A model generated the notes under the pieces. That model made no database searches, was not told the DNA's origin, and saw only the letters and a list, made by a program, of their open reading frames with translations. A program made the translations under genes and the position numbers. Source: Collybiopsis luxurians FD-317 M1 (lineage: Eukaryota > Basidiomycota > Agaricomycetes > Agaricales > Omphalotaceae). Taken from it: DNA of 62,129 nucleotides. This document shows, one piece after another, positions 1 to 11,394 of this stretch. Position 1 is the stretch's first letter. The number at the start of each line of letters is the position of its first letter. The stretch covers positions 1-62,129 of the forward strand of contig KN834800.1 of the NCBI GenBank assembly GCA_000827265.1. The letters run 5' to 3'.

Positions 1-430
1 TTATGACTGACTTTCATATCAATACCTTTTGGACATATAACTCCTTCCTATCTCCACTCCGCACGGTATCATTGTTCTTTTCTATTTCGTTCCCACTGTC
101 ATTGTTTTATTAATGAACTACTCCTTGTTTCTCTTCTCGCATCTGTCGCATGACCACATGCTCCTTATCCTTTTATTCTCGTAGCTGTCACTTAGCTGTT
201 GTCTTCCAGTAGCATTAGCTTCTTGTCTTATCCTCCAGTAGCATTAGTCCCTCGCACAGCTTACTACAGTATATATACCTACCGTCTGTAACCTGAGTCC
301 CCATCTTGACCTCTCTGTCGATTGGGACCAGGTGAGTATCCTGCCTGTACCAGTAGACTAGTTAATTAACTCTGTCGATTGGGACCAGACTCTGCCTAAA
401 CTGATTACCGTGTTCTTGAAAGCCACTCCG
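1..430. other. Unclassified repeat-like DNA with short direct repeats
   Basis: No gene is seen. A 19-bp direct repeat beginning CTCTGTCGATTGGG occurs at 313-331 and 370-388, and CCAGTAGCATTAG occurs twice near 208 and 235. A TATATATACC stretch lies near 271. This could be part of an LTR, but no matching second copy, PBS or TSD is visible, so the class is open. The truncated transposase begins just to the right. Confidence 0.3.
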
Positions 431-444
431 CTGTAAACCGCTTC

Positions 445-1563
445 GTGACAGGTATGTGGAGGAAGACAAACTAGGATGATGTCATTTTTCAGTGCATGGT
501 CAATCCAATCTTCACTAATGTGAGACCCATGTCCATCAAAGAGAAGGAGAATTGGTTTTCCAGTTGTATTTCACTTTTGCACATGAGGTATGAAGCATTG
601 TCTAAACCATTCAAATCCATACTCATCATCTGTCCAGCCATTATCAGAAGTTGCAATTCTTTGGAGTTTTTAATCAGTAATAGCATGTTGAATGAGTGGG
701 ATACATACAGAATGTTGTCATTGACCTCCATCCACTCTGGGAACTTCCAACACCTTTGAAGACAAAGCAAGGTGGAATCTCAGCTGTACCGTCCATGCAG
801 ACACAGTCAATGACTGTTACAAGTTCAAGACTATCACTTTTCTGGCAGTACATCATCTTGTCCTCCCTTGAAAAGAAGTACCATTCCTGCGTGTTCTTTC
901 AGCCTCCTCCCAGCTGGACACCCTTCTTGTCCATGTTGTAGACATTCTCCCAAGGGATGTCTTTCTCCTTTAAGACCTCATCAAGAAGCTTGAAATGACA
1001 GCAAATGGTCTCGTAGTTGAAGGCCTGTGCTCATTTTGGATCTAGACCAGAGCCTCATGCAGTCTTCATCTCTGCTTCATGTTCCTTCCCGAAATTTCAT
1101 ATCCATGTTTTCAAGACTGTATTCTTTTCCATTGTTACATCCTTTGCCTTCAGAATAGCTTGTACCTTTTGTCGGAGCATCCATTTGTTGACCAGCAGGC
1201 CTGCAAGGCCAAGATAATAAATCCAATTGAGGAGATCTTGTTGTTTTGGCCCAGTCAACAGGGCCTCTTTCTCATGTGCTTCCTTCTTCAACTTGATGTC
1301 TTTGACACAGTTTTGGAGTGTCCAACAGGGACATTGTGGAACCTTGCAGCTGCAGCCACAGTTGGGAATTTACTTGTGAGCTGGAGATCCTCCTTTGCTA
1401 GTGCCAGCCTTTCCTCAGTAGCATTGCTGATTTTATGTGGCTTTACAGAATTTGTCTGAAGAGTTTTTGACCTAGTCATTGCAATCATTGTAGAGCCTGT
1501 AGTAAGAACTTGCATGGTGACAGTGCTTGTATTCCATGCCAAGTCGACGGCATGTCCTCCCAC
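445..1563 (-). pseudogene. Decayed pogo/Tigger-type DDE transposase
   Basis: Three segments in different frames on the minus strand rebuild the layout of a fungal pogo-like transposase. Around 1300-1480 is a helix-turn-helix part (VAAAARFHNVPVG). Around 1100-1290 is a CENP-B-type part (LLNWIYYLGLAGLLVNKWML). Around 450-860 is the DDE_1 catalytic core, with VFKGVGSSQSGW followed by LLFDGHGSHISEDWIDHAL and LVCLPPHTC. Frame changes and stops separate the parts. The coding match stops abruptly just after PPHTC near 450, so the C-terminal third, including the last catalytic acidic residue, is missing. The family is clear from the DGHGSH and LPPHT motifs; the element is inactive. No terminal inverted repeats or TA duplication were found. 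Confidence 0.75.
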
Positions 1564-2063
1564 TAACTCAATGTCACACTCAACACATCTTTCACTTCAT
1601 TTGTTTCTCATTCATTCAGTTCTCCATGGATTGTTATGAAATTTTGGATTTAGACTCTTTAAAATGTAAAATCAGGCTCTAGTCACTTTAATCCATTTTT
1701 TCTATTTATTATTATAGTGTTCCTGGTGGTTTGATAAAAGTAAACAGTTTCGGGAATCTACTATCCCCTCGACAGCTCTGTATCCCCTTCAAAATCTCCC
1801 AATGTAAGTAGACAGAAATCACCATTACTATCTAAACATGCTATAAAAAAAATATCATGGCCATCCAAGTAGCGGAAGGCCTTTATTTTGGCAATTTTTT
1901 AAAATTAGAACTATCCCTGTCCCCGAACTATCCCTAACAACCATAGTATGTGCTAGAAATTGTTATCAGTAATCACTACCACATGAATGTCCTGCTTCAC
2001 TGATGCAATACTGAGTGGGTTCACAAGCGGTATATCAATGACAGAACATTATTCATGAGAGGT

Positions 2064-2557
2064 ATTGAAAGTAGCAATATGCCGGCTATGGCCCAGAGCC
2101 GTTGAGCCAGGTAAGCCGGGCCCCAGCCCTATGCCGGATCAAGGAGGGCTCAGGGCCCGGCCAGAATTTTGATAAGCCGGCAGCCGGGGCCTTGGGCCGG
2201 GGCTTGCCAGGGTCTCAAAATACCAACAGAACCTACTCATGTCATCCAAGAATATGGAATACCCATCATGCAGTGTGCAATTGGTGAATTTGTAAATGTG
2301 AAAAGCCTAGTTACTGACTCTAGCATTAGTCATACCTTGATATTAACATCAAAGGTTGTGATAGCACAAGAGGTATGATTCAATCGATTCACTGATATTA
2401 TATGAATTTATATGGTGGACCAAGGCCGGGGCCTGAGCCGCCTGAGCCGGGACCCAGCCTGGCCCTGGCCATCTATGAGGGCCCAGCTCAAGATTTCAGT
2501 GGGCCCTGGCCGGGGCTCCTTGAACCGGCCCCAAGCCGGCACATCACTAATTGAAAG
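2064..2557. mobile_element. hAT-type MITE with 8-bp target duplication, copy 1
   Basis: The element spans 2072-2549 (478 bp) and is flanked by a perfect 8-bp duplication ATTGAAAG (2064-2071 and 2550-2557). The right terminus inverts to TAGTGATGTGCCGGCT; the left terminus TAGCAATATGCCGGCT differs at three sites, all transitions. The first and last ~130 bp are very GC-rich with repeated GCCGGGGC/GGGCCCGGC blocks, while the core is AT-rich and noncoding. An 8-bp TSD with a TAG-type terminus is diagnostic of the hAT superfamily. It is non-autonomous. A second member lies at 52457-52990. Confidence 0.88.
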
Positions 2558-2972
2558 TATTAATTAAGGTTCCCTCTCAAGGATTGCTCTGGTGCAGATT
2601 TTTTTGAGAGGGATGGTTTGTTGATGCAATTTCTTGCATTTTTAGGATATCTCATGTTCATAATACTTGGTTCAAGCATGCGGAAAAGTTTTACATTATG
2701 GCAGGCACTAATTCAAATCCCTACTTAGGTCCTAATACACAAGCTACCAATCAAATGGAGAAACGGGTGTGAAAGGAAATGAATTAGTAGAATTGTGAAC
2801 TTGAAAAATGACACAGGTCAAAATGGCTCAAATCAAGGCTCCCTACATGCATGCACAAAGTGCCAAATTTTCCAGAATAAAACTGAGGAAAATTGACTGA
2901 TAGATTGAGTGGAATGAATGCAAGTAAAAAGGGAATGACCTACAACCACTGTGGATGAATGGTTCTTAGTCA
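2558..2972. other. Intergenic, nothing recognised
   Basis: AT-rich sequence between the hAT MITE and the 3' end of the secreted-protein gene. No ORF with family resemblance, repeat or RNA was seen. Confidence 0.5.
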
Positions 2973-3788
2973 CTAACAACCAGTCGGAGGATTAGGGCCA
3001 CTAATGGATATGTTTCCCCAAGGACCAGCTCCATTGCCTCCCTCGGTTTCCGCAAGCTCCCAAGTGCTGTCATCAAAGGAGAGGTATTGGAAGCCATCAG
3101 GGACGCCACTGATGTTCGTGCGCCAGCTACCATCGGATACGATTGGGGAAGTTGAGTTATCCGAGTACTTGACCAGTGCACTCACTAACAGCCCAGCAGG
3201 ACTGCCTTGGTTAGTCGCGTTGAATGCAATTAAAAGAGGAACCGCTCCGCCGCCGCAACATCCACAACCCTGCAAACTCACGCAGTAGGCTACAGGATTG
3301 ACCCAGCCCACTTGGTTTGCAACCTGATTACCGTTAACCCAGAGTACAGCTAGGTTATCCACAGCAAAAACAATGGAAAGGGACACGGGGACTTTGCCTG
3401 CGGGAAGAATGAAAGTCTTGCGGAATGCTCTCGAGCCAATGGGCGCACTGCCGTTCGGTGGGTTTATGAGCTCAGTGGTCCAAATCCATTGAGAAGAGTT
3501 AAAGTTCAGAGCGCCGGGAGGAGGGGCGCGTCGGATGAGTCCTCCCCTGCTATTCAAGGACTGAGTGGCATCGTTGGATTGTTTCTGGTCTGCAGATGGT
3601 ATCAGTATCTACCAGCAAGGCTCAAGAAAATTGTGTACCTACTTTCAAAGTCGGTACTGGTGGCAGTGACGTGGCAGGTACTGGTAGCCACAAGAAGAAC
3701 CAAGGCAACTGAAAGGTGATCAGTGGTCAGCTTGGGAAAAGTGCAGATAAGAGAACGCACATCTCAATGCTTGTTTAAACCCGAGCAT
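2973..3788 (-). CDS. Secreted beta-sandwich (galactose-binding/lectin-like) protein
   Basis: The three-exon model 3788-3761, 3708-3643, 3589-2973 gives 236 residues and closes. It begins MLGFKQALRFALVLLVA, a convincing signal peptide. Donors are GTGCGT and GTAGGT and acce­ptors are CTTTCAG and CTGCAG. The mature part contains SQWIWTTEL, GSRAFRKTFILPAGK, NLAVLWVNGNQVA and FDDSTWELAE, a pattern seen in jelly-roll carbohydrate-binding domains such as those next to rhamnosidases. A Cys-rich CGCCGGG lies mid-domain. No catalytic domain is attached, so it may be a stand-alone secreted binding protein. Reading straight through the second intron-exon junction would leave no in-frame ATG, only CTG, which supports the spliced start. 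The precise family is inferred, not proven. Confidence 0.7.
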
Positions 3789-3959
3789 GTTCGTGCTTGA
3801 ACTTGGAAGGAGACATCCTCTTCTGCTCAGCTTATATCTGTGTAGAGACCGTGACAGAGTTATGTTCCATTCATAGAAAACAGCTTATAATCACAGGTTG
3901 AATCGGTGGAAAAGACTAAGTGAGAACACAGTATTATACCTGGGCAGTTCGTGGTAAAT

Positions 3960-4208
3960 AAATTCGTACTTGCCTGTACTTGTACCTGCCCCCGTGCTCG
4001 CACTGTGTCAGGCTTCATGTGTGTAGTATAGCCCTGTACACTGGGCAAGACATGTTTGGTAGTTTCAAGCAAATGCGACAGGAGTACAGCTCAGTCAGAA
4101 GGCCATTATTGAACAAGGCTTCCTGTGGCATGCTCGAATACCAACGGAGAGAGTCTGGAGCCACACAATCCCAATAGTTGGGTATAGGTACCGCGACAGT
4201 GGCGGGAA
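3960..4208. repeat. Direct repeat, unit A (~249 bp)
   Basis: Resembles 4493-4725 along its length. Shared anchors include TACTTGCCTGT, TGTTTGGTAGT, CCACACAAT and ACAGTGGCGG. Identity by eye is about 70-75%. It is noncoding as far as can be seen. Confidence 0.65.
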
Positions 4209-4492
4209 TTCTTGACATCAGGGAGTTAGTGCTGTACGTGGATAATTTTTGCAAGGCCGCGACGGGAACCCGCGATGGCCAATGGAAAAGAAGTGGGGAT
4301 ACAGCGTTATGTCTGGACAGTTTGTGTGAACAGCTACATAGATAGATACTATGCAGCGGGGGCCCGCATTCGGAACAGCTGGAAGCTAGTAGCAAGACGG
4401 GAAGGAATTACACGTTACATACACCAAATAAAATCAGATTACTTACCTGAAACCCCTCTCGTACAGCTACACTAGAGACATCAGCAGTACCA

Positions 4493-4725
4493 CGAATTGT
4501 ACTTGCCTGTTCCTGTACCTGCCCCTCTGCTCACCCCGTGTCAAGCTTCACGCATATATAGCTCTATACGCTTTGCAAGACGTGTTTGGTAGTCTCAATC
4601 AAACACAACGGGAGTATAGCCTAGTCAGCATGATGAGTTAGAGAAAGGGTTCCTATGGGAAGCTTGAACGTCAATGGAGAGAAGCGGCCACACAATATCG
4701 TATAAGGCAGACACAGTGGCGGAAA
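4493..4725. repeat. Direct repeat, unit B (~233 bp)
   Basis: Second, diverged copy of the repeat at 3960-4208, in the same orientation and offset by about 530 bp. No TSD or TIR is visible at the ends, so a local tandem duplication is as likely as a mobile element. Confidence 0.65.
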
Positions 4726-5216
4726 TGCTCCGCATTGGTGAGGTCGTAGCGTATTTGGACGATTGTATACAGTGATGAACTGTCCTTGGGTGGTTCCAGC
4801 TGGTCCTTCAGAAGGCAAAGTCCGTTGAAATGTTGGATTTCCTTCTGGAGAGCAAGAATTCGGGCCTATTTAGAGAGACCTTACCGGAGTGATGGATGAG
4901 GGATGGATGAGCATGTAGGTTGTACCTTGCCTAGCACTTACAAACTGAGCGATACACAAATTACTATATGGTCCGTAACTCGCGACGAAAGCCCTAGAAG
5001 ACACCCTGTCTTTCTATTGGATTGATGCGACTAGAAATTTTCATAGACTGGGTACCAAAGTTGATGGCATTGCAGTTATCATTTGCCCCGTGCTGGGCAG
5101 AGAAATACGACTTCAGGCAGATGACCCTGCACATAGTGCTATCTCCTTACCGTACCTATTGATCTTGTGAACTTATTCGACACTACTATAAGAGACGCTT
5201 GATTGGAAATACTTAC

Positions 5217-5286
5217 CGTTTTTGCCGTTGCGCACTTTGAGGACTTCGACCGCACAACGGGATACACAGAGATTATCAGGAGCCAT
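5217..5286 (-). CDS. Possible first exon of an unresolved gene
   Basis: A short ATG-initiated reading MAPDNLCVSRCAVEVLKV ends at a good donor (GTAAGT). It lies 250 bp downstream of the flavoprotein gene on the same strand. No following exon could be fixed in 4730-5200, so the product is unknown and this may be chance. Confidence 0.22.
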
Positions 5287-5536
5287 GGGATTCAAGATCT
5301 GAACTGAGATCGACCTATTCAGCACAGAAGTCCTCTTTCCCAACCTGCGGCAGAAGCTGAAACTCAGCGTCACTCAAAGTCCTGGCTTTGCTTCAAGTTT
5401 AGTCGCGACTAACTGGGAACGAACAACCCAGAGCTGACTCAAGGCATACTTATATGAAGCCGCCTTCCAAAAATTTACAGTTTTTGACCGTAGTGAGTTT
5501 GAGGTTCTTCGCATCAAAATAACTAGTGCTGTAGAT

Positions 5537-7305
5537 TCAGAATATAACATTTTCGACCAGATCTTTGGCCGCCCTGATGGCGCTCTCGATATTCTCAAAC
5601 CTATCCAAGCCCGAAGTCCAGTAAGTCTTCTTCTGGCCCTGCAGTGCGTTATACTTCGCGTAAAAGCCACCTTGCAAAGCTTCGGTTAGGACATGAGGGA
5701 AATGGTCTTGACGCGTGAGCAGTTTGACATCCGCTTCCGAGACTGTGATAGGCGAGTCCACACCACCGACCCTATTCTGCGCAAGCCCTGTCCCGAGGTC
5801 ATTCGCACTTGACAACAAAAGTTGCTTTACCTGCTCGTCAGAGTCGGCAGAAGTTTCGTTGTATAGACTCAGACCAAAAGAGTACGCCGTGGAGATGGTG
5901 GATTCGTTGAAGTAACGCAGCATAGCAAGAGGTCGGAAGTCCGGCGTAGCGGGAGTTTCGAGGAATGCGTAGGGGTAGGGAAGATCCATCTTGAACGCTG
6001 CCGCCCAATATGCGGTGACTCCGACGTTAGAAAAGATGTCAAATTCTTCATCGGTAAAGTCAAGGCCGGCGGCTTTTAGAGCACGAGTGGTAGGAGGAAA
6101 GGCCATGATGAGACTGGAGCACGTCTGCATGCTGGAGGAGCTGGCTCTGGGGCCATTGTAAGTTACAATAGGGTATTCACCGCTGCGATCTGTAGAAGGG
6201 ACGATTACAGGATGTGATTCAATAAGTATGCTCTACTTACCGATCTTGCTAACGTTAGTACTGCTGTGGATAGTGCCTTTCACATAGTTTTGTGCGTACC
6301 AGACCCATAGCTTGTGGAAATCTGTCGTTCTCACTGGTTAACAATATTTACTCGTTCACTTTATTGTCCCTTACCTACGAAGTATCCAGGAGTCGTTCCG
6401 AGGTAGTAGGTCAATATCTCCGGTGTTAGGAACTGAAGAGCATATAGCTGTATCGACAATATTCCATCTGATCAGAATGATTCCCCCGAATAAATGAGAG
6501 TCAATGTAACATACTGCAGGAGTTTGTGCGATGTTTCCGTAGCCTTCATATACAAGCCCTAGCTCAACAAAGGTGGGGAGCTTGATGAAACCTTTACTAA
6601 ATAGCCATTGTTTCATTGGCATAGTGAATTCTTCGCATATATCACCCTATACCATCGAAGACATTGAGCGAACTTGTTTTGCCGCGGCTCTGAAGTTCGA
6701 CCACTCACCTCATATCTTGAACCCGAATACGGAGCAAAAAGTTCATTCCACAAGAATTCGTAATAGTTAACCTCGACGAGTATTTCAAACAGCTCAGTGG
6801 TATTTGGAAAGGGTAGCTTGGTAACGCTCTGTGCCCCCTTTGCTCCGGCTTCGTATAGCCAATAGTTCCAATTTGCAGAGGGGCCAGGTGAAAGGGCTGG
6901 ACTGAGAGGGAGACCGGCTTCGAGAATAAGCGGAAGAGTATTATTGTAGGTCTGGTTCGTGAATATAAGAGCACCCATGGCATGGTACGTAGTTCTAACA
7001 ATCACAGTCGTCAGTTGCAATGAAGATCATAGCAAAGAGATTCCTTACCTAGCTATTGGATCATCGTAGTACGATTGGCACTTTCCCCCAACTTCTGCGT
7101 TCGAGTCGAAAATGACGGTCGAATTTCCACGCGCTTCGAGCTCATGCGCGACAGTTAACCCAGACGGTCCTGCTCCTATGATACAGACAGGATATTGGGA
7201 AGGGTCAGTCAAAGATTCCACACGGAGCGCAAGTAAAAGTGAGATGAAGAAGCTAAATCCGAAGGCGAACATTGTTCTTGAGAAAAATGCTCGCTTGTTC
7301 AACAA
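5537..7305 (-). CDS. Secretory FAD-dependent amine-oxidase-like oxidoreductase
   Basis: Six exons (7305-7049, 6994-6709, 6646-6511, 6467-6375, 6321-6241, 6189-5537) give 501 residues and close. A hydrophobic N-terminus (MFAFGFSFFISLLLALRVES) acts as signal peptide or anchor. The Rossmann dinucleotide motif follows at about residue 40 (VCIIGAGPSGLTVAHELEAR), with the FAD-ribose acidic residue region VIFDSNAEVGGKC. The middle reads YGILSIQLYALQFLTPE, and the C-terminal half carries MAFPPTTRALK and PYPYAFLETP. Length and layout match fungal flavin-containing amine oxidase-like or beta-cyclopiazonate dehydrogenase-like enzymes. The substrate is unknown. The donor of intron 3 is a weaker GTTACA; the alternative GTATGT four bases upstream breaks the frame. 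Confidence 0.8.
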
Positions 7306-9019
7306 GGCTTCACTGGTTGAGCCTTTATATGTGATCGGAAGCGATCGCTTTGACTCTGCTAACCGATTTCTCGACGGAAGCCTGATGCTATTCCTGCTTT
7401 GGCACGCTTCCAGAAGCTTTACGTTGGCAAGATCGCTTGCGTGCTTGGTGGTCGATGAAGACCTAGTCGGAGCGGTTCTCAGTTTATTGAGATTGATGCA
7501 GTTGCAACGAGAAGGAAAGTCAAAGCTCCTAAATTGGCGGCGTATCGTTGTTGAGGTGTAATCTTTTTCCAGAGGGGTGCATCATGTAGTGCACGTCAGC
7601 GTAAAACATTGAATGAGAAAAGACGCGCCGTCGAAGAGGAGAGTCATGCAAATGACCAATCTAGTTCTGCCATCGTGGTTGCTCTGCCATTGCCGTCATT
7701 ATCTAGTTCTACCATTGTGGTTGCAAAATTAACGCAACTCACAGCAGAGTTCTACAAGATCCGCTGGGTTAAGACTCGAAAGAAGCTCCAGATTCCAGGC
7801 CATCTGTACGTCGGAATGCAGCCCCTATCGTGGAACCAGCAAAAAAGAGTGAGTCTCGAACGCGTCTCCGGCTTCGGGTATTGTTCCGGCCCGAACGGGC
7901 GTGGTAATTAATCGCCTCCGAGTCCCAACGTGCCCCGGTCGCTAATTGCTCTCCAACATTGAAATGACTCTTGGATTCACTCTTTCTCTAGTTCTCCTAC
8001 TTCATCAGTGAAGACATCGGAATGAACCTTTTGCGCGCTTGCATTCTTCAAACGAAACTACTTGGCAAAGTATCTCCGCATCAATTCGGGTGCCCGTGTT
8101 CTCGGAAGTGGCTAGCAGATCTGGAAGATATCAACTAGGGATTGAAAAATCACGACAAGATACGTAGTACTCGGTCTTGCGAGATCCGTAAGAGAGGAAT
8201 GGGCCAGTGATCTTCCGATGAACTCAATCCCGAACTGGAGCCTGCTGGAGCTGGGCACTGCGGACCAACTAGTATCGTCTATTCTGCAAAAAGTATAGGA
8301 ATATGTATGCAGAAGCCGCCCGCATCGACTCCAAGGACAGAAATACACTTTCTGGGTGACAGATGATGGACGTGCCTTTTTGTACTTTCTTCCTTTTTTT
8401 TCGGGACGTGCAGTAGCTCTAGATTCACGGTAGATCTCTGCGAAGATTTGAATAGTCTCGTAACTCCACTTCTCTTTCCGGAAGAAATTTCTTGTCTAGA
8501 CAAATGCAAGATTTTGGATAGCGTTCTCTGCTGCAACGCCCAACTGGGACCAAAGTCGTTTACCCTCTTCTTTGAGCTCGGTTTCAGTTCAGTTCAACGA
8601 TTCCGAGCAAACAGGCCTAAGCTCACCGTCTTCAGCATGTATCGTCACACCGATACAGTTAGGACAGAGCCAAATCCGGACGCAGTAGTGGCAGCAATAC
8701 GGACTCAATACAATCATCTGTCTACTTAAGTACCAATAGTTCTTGACCTATGTGACCCTGCTGGAGCTTGATTTCCAATGATTCTTGAGCCAGGAGACAT
8801 CGATGGGACTCAATAACAAAAGAAACAAGCGCTGGTAATACCACTACTCAAAAAAATTGGCGCTCCGACAAGAGCGTATATTGCCTCAGCTTTAGCCGGG
8901 AATAGAACTTCGCCCCCGGTATGATATGTTCTCTATTTTTCCTCACGCGCTGCCTTGCAGTATCCACGCCCTTTCCGAAGCTGAAATAAGCCAGTAGCTC
9001 AACCAGCTCGACCCCTTCC
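7306..9019. promoter_or_regulatory. Divergent intergenic region, flavoprotein and BTB genes
   Basis: A 1.7-kb gap between two divergently transcribed genes. It holds a short imperfect repeat near 7657-7722 (TCTAGTTCTGCCATCGTGG / TCTAGTTCTACCATTGTGG). Open frames here have no family look. Probably promoter sequence; nothing else recognised. Confidence 0.4.
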
Positions 9020-10105
9020 ATGGCCTCATTTACAGTGGCACCCGATCTCCCTTACGACCTATCTGAACCTTCATTTGCAGGTTCGTGGATTGGCCGGTAC
9101 AGCCTCCATCCTGTATTCTCTTCGGCTTCTGCCGACGTAGTTCTGTACGCTACTGACGGTGTAGCGTATCGAGTCCATTCGTACACTTTACGAATGGCCT
9201 CTGGATTTTTTCGCGACATGTTCACACTGCCGCAGCCTAGCCCGGCAACCGAAGAAGGGATACCCTCACTATCCATAAATATAAACGCCGAGAGCTCGAC
9301 AGGAAGGTCCAGGCTCGTCCCGACCTACGAAACTTCGGATACTCTTATTTTGTTCCTTACTCTGATCAGTGGGATGCCCATCGACACCCCGCTCCATGAG
9401 TGGGGATCGCTTTCCACGTCTCCTGCGTCAGCCAGAGCGAATCCGGCAGTGTCCCCTCCCTGCTTCGACGTCATAGACCGTGTGCTACGTTTGGCGGAAA
9501 ACTGGGATGCCCCGGGACCTATATCTTACATCCGATCGGGTATCCTAAACGAACAACTGGTAAATCTAGATCCTTTGAGACTTTATGCCATTGCCTCGCA
9601 CTTTGAATGGGACTATGAACGAGACTGGGCAGCACAGCACACCTTGAAGCTTGACTTATTTCAGGCTTCGAATATAGCTATTCAAGAAACCTTAGAACGC
9701 TTGTCTTCGAAGGACCTCTTGTGTCTTTTGAAGTTGCGTTACAGAAGGAAAGAAGAATTTAAGGAACTTATTGACGATCCCGAACGATTCTCGGTGGGCA
9801 ATCGAGAGAATAATCTATGCACAAAATGCAACAAGGCTTTGCTGGACAATCGGACATGGAAGGCATTGAAAGAGGCCATGGTCATGGAAATGGACCGACG
9901 GCCTTTGGGGGACAGTATTGTGGGGTTTGAGGTTGGAGGAATTGGTGGAGAGGATTTTGTAGGAGGGATATTGGCCTGGCCCGAAGCAGAAGCGTGTTTT
10001 GGTGCGACTTGCGTGAAGGAAGGATGCGGAGGGCTGAATTACGATAAATGTGCTACCCTGAAACAAATCCAGGACTGTATAGACACTCTTCCTTGGGACT
10101 TATAG
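9020..10105 (+). CDS. BTB/POZ domain protein
   Basis: Single exon, 361 residues. The BTB fold is recognisable near residues 36-70 (SADVVLYATDGVAYRVHSYT followed by LRMASGFFRDMFTLPQ), with the usual D-V-x-L start and the SxFFRDMF helix. A linker with DTLILFLTLISG continues the domain. The C-terminal part is helical and holds LCTKCNKAL and later Cys residues that could bind zinc. This class is common and expanded in Agaricomycetes; most members have no known partner. No BACK or kelch repeats are seen, so it is not a canonical BTB-kelch adaptor. The start ATG sits in a clean context with no upstream in-frame ATG nearby. Confidence 0.85.
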   Translation: MASFTVAPDLPYDLSEPSFAGSWIGRYSLHPVFSSASADVVLYATDGVAYRVHSYTLRMASGFFRDMFTLPQPSPATEEGIPSLSININAESSTGRSRLVPTYETSDTLILFLTLISGMPIDTPLHEWGSLSTSPASARANPAVSPPCFDVIDRVLRLAENWDAPGPISYIRSGILNEQLVNLDPLRLYAIASHFEWDYERDWAAQHTLKLDLFQASNIAIQETLERLSSKDLLCLLKLRYRRKEEFKELIDDPERFSVGNRENNLCTKCNKALLDNRTWKALKEAMVMEMDRRPLGDSIVGFEVGGIGGEDFVGGILAWPEAEACFGATCVKEGCGGLNYDKCATLKQIQDCIDTLPWDL

Positions 10106-10313
10106 GACAATTGCATCGTTGATACACTGTAGGATAATCTTATTCTTGTTGAAGTTGTGCCTCTTTTTGACTGAAACGGTAATTTTTGCCACCTGGTTCC
10201 TAATACCTACAAAGTCAACTAAGCGCCGGGGACAAAGCGCTTTAACCATTCTTGCATTCTGCCCGTCGTTTTTTTGTCTGTTTTGCGGCTTAGCTTGCGT
10301 TCAATGATGGGTC

Positions 10314-11222
10314 TTTACCTGGTCTTATGATCTCTCTGGACGACATTTCAACGGGTTGGTCACCATGTGATAATTCCATCATGCTTGTTTGAACAAATTC
10401 ATTCATCTGTGAACTGTACGACGGCTGGCCATGCTGGTTCGACGCGCTGTATTCATCTATCGAAGGAACATAAGCTTGCACGAGATATTCATTCTCGGTC
10501 TTTACTACAGGAATCCCCGGAAATGCGTCATATCCTCCAGGAAAGTGCAGCGCTTGTCAACTCGGAATTACTCTTGCATGATTCTGTGCCGGAATTTTCT
10601 CGGTTAGCGTACCCTAACGAGGTAGCACGTTGGTTTTGGAAGAGGTTCGATTGACCTGCCGCTGAAGAAGTACGAGTATAACCAGAGTGAACTACGATCA
10701 TCTTGGTGCTGGCTGCTTTATCAGAAAGCCAGGTGTCCAAATCATGAATTATCGATGAGGCACGGACAGTCGATCCATCTGTGATAGCGAGTAGGGCTAT
10801 GGTTTTCGCCCTTGCTCACCGTAACCTCGATGTTGATTCTCATGGACACCGTCGGCACCAGAATCAGAATGCTTGTCTACGACGAGGACAGTCCATCAGC
10901 GGCGGAAATGGATGCAGATGTCAATATTTCATTGCTCTGCACCGCCGTGAACGTTGAGCGTTTTCATCGATAATTGAGCTGAGGCTTGAAGGTTGAAGCC
11001 TCGAGGCTACCGATATGCTTCTTTATCCCCATTTAGATCATCCCACGCAGCGTTCAGGGTCGCAAAGGTTAATCACTCACCATTGCAGCCATCCAAAAAA
11101 GTTTCGCTTTGTCCTGAATCTTGGTACGCAAAGGTCAGTCAATTTAGCTCTGCTGTGTTTCTTGAAGTGAGCGAGCGCCACACTCACAGCCTTTTATCTC
11201 TTTGTATAAAAGTACCTGACAT
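10314..11222 (-). pseudogene. Degraded Ser/Asn-rich protein gene, unknown family
   Basis: Several exon-like blocks with proper donors (GTGAGT, GTGAGC, GTAAAG) run on the minus strand. An ATG at 11222 begins MSGTFIQRDKRLTKRNFFGW. Later blocks read NEILTSASISAADGLSSS, DKHSDSGADGVHENQHRG, IIHDLDTWLSDKAASTK, SNLFQNQRATSLGY and YLVQAYVPSIDEYSASNQ. They cannot be joined without an in-frame stop near 10970 and frameshifts near 10890 and 10540, none of which is cured by a plausible intron. Composition suggests a transcription-factor-like low-complexity protein. It may be a pseudogene or a gene whose introns I have misjudged. Confidence 0.4.
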
Positions 11223-11394
11223 CAAATGAGAGTTGGTTGTCGGACCGGCCAGTCTGCCTCGTGTATGGGGGCGTCCATTCAACACGTTGGAAACACACGT
11301 TAGGCCTCTATACTCAAGTCTAAAGACCCAGCATTCTCTTTCCCCGCAATTCTTTCCCTCCTTCATATCTCTGTCTCGATATCATCGCTAGAAC

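Noticed and set aside
3643..3730. CTG start for the secreted beta-sandwich protein
   Set aside because: An upstream ATG at 3788 reached through an intron with good donor, branch-like CTGAC and CTTTCAG acceptor gives a normal signal peptide.
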